From assembly GCA_030704615.1 (NCBI GenBank), contig CM060732.1:25172001-25236000 (forward strand): a DNA stretch of 64,000 nt. Reading direction: 5' to 3'. The stretch is from Takakia lepidozioides (taxonomy: Eukaryota; Streptophyta; Takakiopsida; Takakiales; Takakiaceae). Every line of letters begins with the position of its first letter. Positions within the stretch are counted from its first letter, which is position 1. Shown piece after piece: positions 56,416 through 64,000 of the stretch. Below the pieces are notes generated by a model. It was not told the DNA's origin. It saw nothing but the letters and a program-made list of their open reading frames with translations, and searched no databases. Position numbers and translations under genes: made by a program.

Positions 56416-59400
56416 TCAATGATTTCTGGAATCCCTAAGGAGGAGTTTGTGCAGCTCGTTCACGCTCAACGCCATTGCATGAATAAAGTCATCAATAGTC
56501 ACGTTCATCCTCAACCTCTTCAAGTAAATGTAATACAGATGCTTGCACGGATAATACTTCGAACCCTTCTTTGCTTCCATCAACGAGAAGTCCGTACAAT
56601 TGCAAGTCGGCTCCACTCCAATCGTAATTGTGTATACATCGTCGCGTACAGCCGAGCCGGCCGTTGCCATCCGATACACACGCCCAAGGCCGGGTGGGGG
56701 TACGTCCACGGAGCTCTGAATAGTGCAAGCCATCCCAAGAGCATTGGCAATCCGAGTCTCATTCAACTTGTTGGGAGGGTGTCGTCTCTTCACTCTTCCG
56801 AATCGCATTGTGCGATGTGCAGAATTGTCCAATCCGTCTCTACTAGACCGAGCAGTCTGCAATGGCTGGGTCTGAGGAACCGGAAATGCGTGGGCCGGGA
56901 TGTCTGTGCGTTGCACCATTCGAAATCCTGCTGCAGATAGAGCATCCGCCTCATTCTGAGAGAGGCTGCAACCCGGTGCAACAGGCTAGACGCCCGGAGG
57001 CTCCGGCATTCCCTGAATCTCGTACTTGGGCTTGCCAAATACACAGGTCATTATGTCGTGCCTACAGAACCAAAATGTCTGCGTTGTGGCATGAGCAAAT
57101 GTGGGAGTCAAAAATCTGCCGCTGAAAAAGGTGCAGGTACCACACCGTGTGGGTTCCTCCGAATCATCTCACCACAGCGTGCTCTCGTATCCACCCGGAT
57201 GGCGCAGCACTTCCCTCGAAATGCCGGCAATGTCCTCGCAATTCTCCACTGTGACTCCGACACTCTTGTCTCCACAATGGGAATGTTGTACTGCTTTACT
57301 ACAGATGGCTCGTTATGTTGCCGGGCACGCGCCTTGTGCTCAAAGGAGATGACGATCTTGAACGTGCAGGACTTGCGGTGCTCGACGAGACCTCCTCGGG
57401 CAACATCGCCGGACCACGAGAGAGCGTGCGAATATTCTTGTCAGCTCGCCATGAATCATCTTCTCCGCCAGGTGCCTCGTCAAGCTCTTCGTCTCGCTGG
57501 ACGGGTATGAACATGTCCTTCCAAATGTTGGCCTCTTCGCAGCAATGGCGTGTCCCGAAGGCCCTCTCGCAAGGCCGCCGCCCACTTCCGAGGATTCTTT
57601 GATCTAGAGGCAGTCCGCATCAGCATTTCCTGCCTGTCCGGCCCCAAGCCCCACTGTTTCCCTTTCAAGAACTCGTTGTACCTGCTTTGCTGCATAATTG
57701 ACCTCACAATGTCCTCCGTTGTGGCAGTGAGGATGTCCACCAGATGCGCCGCAGAGGAGGCACGCCAGGAAGAGTGCACTGATTCGGCCATGTTTGTCGT
57801 GGGCATGTCGGTGTCGGAGTCGAGACACATTTCCTGCACAAGCACATGTTGAGGTTACAAGCAAGTTTACAAATATGGCCAAGAATAATATTCAACGGGA
57901 CGCGAATTCGTGCAACTCACCTCCCGCATATAGTCGCCGAACTGGAGGAAACGATAATGCCACCATGCTAGCCAACTGACCATTGCTCCCTCGTCTGATT
58001 TCCTTACAACACCTGACGATGTCCACCAAGCCCGTATACATGCAAACTGTGTCTCTGCATCATCCAAGGTGGGAGCGCGCTTCCACGCAAGGCACATGGA
58101 ATGGTGCTCCTCTCTAAATCTGGCGCCACGAGCCTGGTTGTGTACTGCGAAAGGCTCTGCAGAAAATGGAACCCACAAGATCTCTCCTTGCCTTCCATGG
58201 GAACATTGGGGTCTTCCCCGTACACCCTTCGGATGGCAGCCCAATTTGCTTGTGCGTTGTCCGCCATGAAACCACGGAAATTGGGAGGGGGGCAATCCCG
58301 CCTTGGCCATCTGTTCGTTTATTCCCTGCCAAAGAAGCATCTCCGATTGTGTGTCCTCTCCTTTCATCTCACAAATAGCAATTGTCATTAGCATCCTGCA
58401 GTGGGTGTCGTAGACATGTGCACCCATTGTCACCCACTGGTGATTTGTAATTCGCTTGATATGGTCGAACATGACCCAACTGTTTGACAAGTCCCCACTC
58501 GTCATCCTGTGGACCAGTTCGACGCCGCTGCCAGGTCCACACGTGGACATTTTGAATACGAAACAACTTTCTGCCTCAGTCCTTTGTCCTGGAAACCGAC
58601 TTCCATGAATGTAGTCATATCCACATCGTCGCTTCACCTCCAGAATGGAGTGCATATCCGAGCCACGCCCAATTTTCTGTTTGCATGACACAATGTGGTT
58701 TCGGACATTCGGTGAACAGACGTGGGACACCGACTCCAGCAATGCCTTCATTTCCTTGTCATCGAGAGGAACTCTGTCGGAGCCGTCTTCCGACATAATT
58801 CTGGCCAACGCCATCTTATGGGCGGCTTGGAGCTGTATCTGTTTGGGTTTGGCACCCGGTCTCAACTTAACCTCCTCCTGAACGAGTTGCTCTGCCTCGT
58901 GGGCAGCCTCCCGCGAGTTCCCCCTCGCCAATTGGTGACAATGGGATCCAACGTGTATGCAAGCTCGGGTGAGGTCAGGGAAACGGTGCAACACATAGAA
59001 CTGCTTGGCATTAACAGACATGCAGTGTGGTGGTTCTTTGCAATGCGCACACTTAAATGTGGAGTTTGTAACCTTCTCCTGAGCTCGAAATGGTTGATGA
59101 GCTGTGCCTGTCCAATCGGTCTCGTTCCTGTGACCTCTGGATTTAAAGTGGAAGCAAGTTGGGGAGAAACACTGCAACGCCCCGCACAAACGTAGCGCAC
59201 CCGCACACCATCGAGCATCTTCATGCTGGTGGTTTTGGTAACGCACCAAGGATGACCGTCATGTTTTCTATCCATATTTGTCAACATTCCGGACGCCCTT
59301 GAGTAGTCCGCCCGAGGAGGGAACTCAAAGAAGATATTACCGTCGATGTCGGCGGGAAGGCATGTAACCGATTTAATTGCGAACTTGCTGTAGTCCAGCC

Positions 59401-60016
59401 CGGCCAGCTCCGACCGGTGTCCCTCCAGGTGAAGCCCTCGCAGAATTTCAAGAATAGATCGAACTGCGGTGCTCGTGCTGGGAATATGACTCCCTCCTCC
59501 ACTGACGTCCATTGAGGACTTGCCTGATCTCCAGGACGACCTCGGAACTTCCATGACCTCGTCTGAGTCGGACAGGTTGTGAACAACCCGGTTCTCGCTC
59601 GTCTTCATGGATGGGTTCGGCTTTGGATTTACTTCGTTGCGGACTTCTCTCTTTGAGGTAGTCACTCTCTGATTCGCGGATTGTTTTGTGGAAGGCGCCA
59701 GGATAGAAGGTACATTTGGCGGGCAAATGAAGTCCCCAACAGCCCTGTATATGACGCTGTCCGATGGTGGAACTCGCCATTCCCTGCCATCGCCGAAATC
59801 ATCGTGGAGCACAACAATACTCTCGACAACAATGCCGTTTGAGTCCTTCCTTTCCTCCTCCAAAAAAACCGACCTCGGTTTCAGGTGGTATCGAACGCAC
59901 AGATATTTCTCCATCACCTGGCAGATGTCCCCTCTGCACGGAAATGAAGCTCTATGCTCGTGAGGAGGGCAGTACACTGTAGCGCTCGGGTTTTCCGCCA
60001 TGGGAGATGTGCACAC
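56416..60016 (-). pseudogene. MULE-like transposase gene with SWIM zinc finger, frameshifted
   Basis: The N-terminal frame (58862-60016) is a DNA-binding-type region of unknown fold. The next (57867-59249) holds the catalytic-type domain: MSEDGSDRVPLDDKEMKALL, then CGYDYIHGSRFPG, WVMFDHIKRITNHQWVTMGA, and ACIRAWWTSSGV...WLAWWHYRFLQFGDYMRE. The central FMADNAQANWAAIRRVYGED and ERSCGFHFLQSLSQYTTRL sit in another frame. They rejoin it only by a shift in a C6 run near 58290 and a compensating one near 58125. An 87-bp intron (57834-57920) joins MRE to EMCLDSDTDMP. The C-terminal SWIM finger CNCTDFSL...YPCKHLYYIYLKRL (56416-56919) is in yet another frame. Flanking tandem arrays suggest a foldback-type MULE. 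Not translatable as it stands, unless the shifts are sequencing errors. Confidence 0.75.
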
Positions 60017-60289
60017 AAGACTGCCAGGATGGCGTGCAGGGAAGCTCCCTGGTAGAAGGGGGATGCAGCGATGGGAAGGAATGCGGTGCCGATTTGTCCG
60101 AGCGGCAAAGCCTGATCCAAATCCATGGAGCCAACTATCTCAAAAATCCATAGTCAGAGTGTTAATGAACCTTGTCTCCGGAATGCGGCCCTGGTCTTTG
60201 CGCAATAATTGCCAACGGTATGCAGTCAGAAAGTGGGGGGCCGTCCGGATGATGTCGGCTGAAGGGGAGAAGCCGGCACCCGTGCCGTC

Positions 60290-61335
60290 ACATTACTACC
60301 CCCGAATGGAAATTCGGCACCCAATATCCAACAGGGCCGCACGGATGAAGTCGTCTGGGGCAGAGATGCCGGCACCTGTCCGACAGAGAATATCCCCCGG
60401 ATGGAAATTCAGCGCCGAATTTCCATTCGGATCCCCCCAAAGGAAGTCCTGTCGGGGGGTCAGGCCGAAAACTGGCCGACATAAAAACCTCCGCGGATGG
60501 AAAAACGGCGCCGAATTTCCATCCGAGGCCTTTCGGATGCAGTCGGCTCGGGGGAAAGGCCGCCATCTGGCCCTCACATTACAACCCCCGGACGGAAATT
60601 CGGCACCGAATATACAACAGGGGAAGCCCGGATGAAGTCGCCTCGGGCGCAGAGGCCGGCGCGTGTGCGACAGAGAATATCCCCTGGATGGAGATTCGGC
60701 GCCGAATTTCCATCCGGCCCCCCCAAAGGAAGTCGTGTCGGGGGATCAGGCCGAAAACTGGCCGGCATAAAAACTCCCCAGATGGAAAAGGCGCCGAATT
60801 TCCATCCGGGCGGTTCGGATGCAGTCGGGGAGGGGGGAGAGGCCGGCACCTGGCCGTCACATTCAACCCCCGACGGAAATTCGGCACCGAATATCCAACA
60901 GGGGACGCCCGGATGAAGTCGCCTCGAGCGTAGAGGCCGGCACGTGTTCGACAGAGAGCATCCCCCGATGGAAATTCGGCGCCCGAATTTCCATCCGGGC
61001 CCCCCAAAGGAAGTCGTGTCGGGGGTCAGGCCGAAAACTGGCCGACATAAAACCTCCTCAGATGGAAAAAAAGCGCCAAATTTCCAGCCGGGGCCGTTCC
61101 AATGCAGTCGGGAGGGGGGAGAGGCCGGCACCTGGCCGTCATATTTCAACCCCCGGACGGAAATTCGGCCCGAATATCCAACAGAGCGGCGGAGAGGCCG
61201 ACACCTCTCCGACAGCGACCATCCCCCGGATGGAAATTCAGCGCCGAATTTTCATCGGGGCCCCCTCAAAGGAAGTCGTAAAAACCTCCCAGAATGGAAA
61301 AACGGCGTCGAATTTCCGTCCGAGGCTGTTCCGAT
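60290..61335. repeat. 262-286-bp tandem array with embedded palindromes (right flank, part 1)
   Basis: AAAGGAAGTC marks units at 60439, 60725, 61006 and 61268. Each unit contains three copies of a long palindrome with core GGAAATTCGGCGCCGAATTT or a variant, a CAGGCCGAAAACTGGCC word, and GAGGCCGGCACCTG-type words. Open frames across it are artefacts of the repeat. Confidence 0.9.
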
Positions 61336-61479
61336 TTGCCTCTAGCAGTCAAGGATTCCAAGAAAACGTGTCTACAAGTGCACTTCAGCCACAAAACAAA
61401 CAGTTAGGTTTTTTTTTCTCCGAAAAATCAATCGGACACGCTCAGAATTACCTGCAGGAAGGTAATCCAGCGCTTCGAA

Positions 61480-61890
61480 ATACCTGGCGAATGGAAATTC
61501 GGCGCCGAATATCCATACGCCAGCGATCCGACTTACCTGCTGGATGGAAATTCGGCGCCGGATTTCCATCCATCCGCCTCCGATTTACCTGCGTGAGGGA
61601 AATTTCGCGCGCCGCCCTACCTGCGCGGATGGAATCCGGCGTCGGATTTCCATCCATCCGCTTCTGAATTACCTGCGTGAGGGAAATTTCGCGCGCCGCC
61701 CTACCTTGCAGGATGGAAATTCGGCGCTGAATTTCCATCCTGCTTGGCTCCGAATTACCTGCGTGAGGGAAATTTCGCGCGCCGCCCTACCTTGCAAGAT
61801 GGAAATTCGGCGTTGAATTTCCATCCTGTTGCGCTCCGAATTACCTGCAGGATGGAAATCCGGCGCCGGATTTCCATCCTGCATCGCTCC
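61480..61890. repeat. 84-86-bp tandem array with the same palindrome (right flank, part 2)
   Basis: ACCTGCGTGAGGGAAATTTC starts units at 61587, 61671 and 61757, with a partial one at 61843. Between them lie palindromes of the same core flanked by GGAT/ATCC, plus a GCGCGC word. Two further palindromes precede the first unit (61492, 61543). Confidence 0.9.
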
Positions 61891-62430
61891 GAATTACCTC
61901 TACGTTGAAATTCCGGGCCGAGTTCCGTCGTTTTTCATCCGACATTGAAATGGAGGGCTTCATCCGACATTTAATTGCGCAATTGGGCAATAAATGTCCA
62001 CCGCCGTCCGGTTTCATTCGGGCTGGCGACACATGGCTTTCCTGGATACGTACCCTAAATCTGATGCTAATCTTGGCTTAACATGCTATTCGAGGCATGT
62101 ACCCCAAAAACGGAGATCTTTTTCCATTTTGGCTGGGACTTATGCCGCCTGAAGGGCGTGGCTCTCCTGAGAGAGACCTCACATCCAGACCGCGGCGGAA
62201 GGTGAAAGCTCTGTACTACGACGACGGCCAATCTCTCGCATGGCCAAACTAAAGCTCCAGCAGGAGATTCCAGTGTCTTGCTCACAACCCGCCAACTGAA
62301 GCCGAGTACTCTCAGGCAAGCACTTCTGCTTTCGCTTTGTTTGCTTTCGCTTCGCTTTCGCTTTGTTGCCTCGCTTTGTTTTTGCATCTTCATCCTGGCT
62401 TCGCTGGATGAGTGAACCTTAGATAGTTGA
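61891..62430. other. No recognisable gene
   Basis: Includes a short CTTTCGCTTTG repeat near 62325-62370. The 292-codon minus-strand frame covering 62067-62945 is low complexity and not supported. Confidence 0.4.
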
Positions 62431-62459
62431 GTGAACCTTAGATTGTTTGCAATGCGTGT

Positions 62460-64000
62460 GCAAATCCGGCAGCTCTGGAGAAGGCTGCTTGTGCATATCA
62501 TTCTCAGGCAATGGTTTGCATTTGTTTCATTGTTGTTGCATGGCTCTCCATACTTCCTAAACTTGTTATGTTTTTCATTTTTGTTACGATTGTTGCTATT
62601 GGTGGGCGATGTTGGTTTGGCACCGATGTTGGTTCTCACGATTTTGGGAATGACAGAGTGACGACGAGCCCGACACGCTGGTGGTATCATCGACTGCTGC
62701 AACTCATCGCATGTTTGAACCGCCCACCTTGGAGCGAGAGGGCAAACTTCAACCTTTTGTTGGTGGACGGGAGGGACCTGCAGCAAGAGTACGACAGAAT
62801 AGGCATTGGGGAGGTTGGTGCAGGCCTCATGGCAGGTGAAGGGCGTGAGGAAGTGAGAACAGCAGATCCGGCAATGGAGGTTGTTGATGCAGAAGCAGTA
62901 GGGCCCGTCCAAGCAAAGAAGAAGAAGAAAGCCAAGCACGTGCAATCCCCGGCGCGAGAGCCGTCACGGGCTGCGGAGGGGGGAGTTCGCAGTGCGCGCG
63001 AGGGGTGTCAGTTCGCCTACCTCAAAGGTGGTCGTCCATCCGGGCTCCCCTGCTGCTAGCCCTAATAAGAAACATAAAGCCCGTGAGAGGGCAAAAGAGA
63101 GGGCAAAAAGAACGGGCAAGACACAAGCTAGCCAGGAGGAAAGAGAAAAGGCCACTGAAGAGGCCAGGGGTTCCGAACTGACAGATTCCCATGTAAGTGA
63201 GGGACGCACAGAGACGGTGGATCCTCCAAGATACCACAAAGAGGCAGCACACACACCGGTTAGACCATCGCGGGCAAGAGCAGCCCCTGCAATTACCCAT
63301 ACGGTGGAGAGTGGAGGAGAGGAAAGAACACCAGAAAGAGCACGGATGTTGCAAGTTCGAGGTGAAGAAGCCGGAGAGGGCAGTTAGTAGAGACGGGGAG
63401 AGTGCTGGAGGTGGTTTCACAGGTGGCTGACCCCTGTTGAGGAGGACGACAGGGAGCTTTCTGACCAGGATGACATCCTCCCGGACATCCCCAGGCCCCA
63501 AACCCGGAGCATACAGGCTGGATTTGGCGGTCCTGGTGGGCTGCCGGAAAAACCCCTCTGCAGCAGACGTCATGTCGGAGGCGGATATGAAGGTGGCCGC
63601 TGCCAAGATGTTGGAGGCAACCCACAGCAACATTGGCAGGGTGCTGGGGGGCATGGTGTACCGGCCAAGCTTCGAATTCCCCTTTGCCGCTTGGTGTCAT
63701 TGCAGGTGGTGAGACCTGCCCTCCCCGGCGATATCGACAAGCTGAAATTCTCTTTCGGGATGGATATCGAATGGGGTCTGCCGCGTTTTACGTTTCCATT
63801 GAGAACGACCACGGAGCTTCCCGTGCCCACACTTCCGATGAGGTGGACAAATGGGGGTTCCCATTGGCAAACGCGAAATGAGGAGTTCGAGAGATCGATT
63901 GCTAGTGATCCTCTTTTCCAGCACTTGTCCGGTAAGATGTTCTACGTGTGGGACGGCAATCATCGCCTCCTGGCATGGATGGAGCACATTGCCCAAGCCC
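62460..64000 (+). CDS. Unrecognised gene, 5' region disordered, 3' end beyond the window
   Basis: Plus-strand protein-like segments: a Trp/Leu-rich start with NFNLLLVDGRDLQQEYDRIG (62740-62810), a Lys/Arg/Glu-rich linker (KKKKKAKHVQSP...ARERAKERAKRTGK, 62910-63150), TPVEEDDRELSDQDDILPD (63430-63490), MSEADMKVAAAKMLEATHSN (63570-63630), and a final open stretch (63706-64000). The last contains LPGDIDKLKFSFGMDIEWGL and KMFYVWDGNHRLLAWMEH. DGNHRLLAW resembles the DGHHR box of ParB/sulfiredoxin-like domains. The segments lie in different frames, with acceptor-like sites (TTTCACAG near 63421, TTGCAG at 63705), so introns or decay separate them. Transposon-derived origin is possible because of the neighbouring element. 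Confidence 0.35.

Noticed and set aside
60296-61667. Several 90-280-codon ORFs on both strands
   Set aside because: All lie in the palindrome-bearing tandem arrays and repeat the same words (for example GNSAPNF or MEIRRRISI). They are open only because the repeats lack stops.
62067-62945. 292-codon minus-strand ORF
   Set aside because: Composition is erratic (Cys-rich start, Lys/Ser/Gln runs), it overlaps the CTTTCGC repeat, and the opposite strand has more protein-like segments. No family motif.

Overview
The window is plant nuclear DNA. A complete Mg-protoporphyrin IX methyltransferase gene (chlorophyll synthesis), GT-AG introns, a Pol III 5S rRNA gene and plant-type CACTA, MULE-like and Ty3/gypsy elements all point to a streptophyte. 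A multi-exon gene of the QRICH2/DUF4795 family, known from flagellated sperm and cilia, suggests a plant with motile sperm (bryophyte, lycophyte, fern or similar) rather than a flowering plant. That placement is an inference; no species is claimed.

Layout. 1-190: the upstream spacer of a 5S rRNA gene, reading out of the window on the minus strand. 0.3-1.1 kb: a decayed CACTA transposon ORF (DUF4218 type). 1.9-8.7 kb (minus): the QRICH2-like coiled-coil gene, 17 exons that join in frame. 10.1-11.3 kb (plus): intronless CHLM behind a (GA)n leader. 12.4-18.1 kb (minus) and 36.0-41.1 kb (minus): two diverged paralogues of an SLC35C2/At1g06470-type nucleotide-sugar/triose-phosphate-like transporter. 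They share exon phases, most exon lengths, and a predicted 13-nt microexon. Between them lie a GC-rich block, a tRNA-like SINE head, a multiply frameshifted unknown coding region (23.6-25.7 kb), a truncated gypsy 5' end (LTR, iMet-type PBS, gag; 27.7-29.1 kb), a 73-bp tandem array (30.1-30.3 kb) and an unrecognised membrane-anchored ORF (32.2-33.2 kb).

41-46.6 kb is gene-poor: a probable MITE, perfect hairpins and duplications, G-rich DNA and two CACTA-like termini. 46.6-55.0 kb is an Athila/Tat-like Ty3/gypsy element with a rearranged structure. A minus-strand copy (5' LTR, an unusual leader ORF, gag-protease, RT, RNase H, integrase) stops inside integrase, exactly against the outer end of an LTR in the opposite orientation, which belongs to a plus-strand 3' end. 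55.2 kb: an intact-looking 5S rRNA gene whose spacer is an inverted, near-identical copy of bases 1-190. 56.0-61.9 kb: a decayed MULE-like transposase gene with a SWIM finger, flanked on both sides by different tandem arrays sharing the core AATTCGGCGCC; the right arrays contain about 17 imperfect or perfect copies of a long palindrome. 62.4-64 kb: an unrecognised coding region running off the window end.

The cellular genes (CHLM, two transporters, the QRICH2-like gene) have no obvious shared pathway; each appears to be an independent transcription unit embedded in transposon-derived DNA. Exon coordinates were derived by hand from splice signals, reading phase and family motifs.
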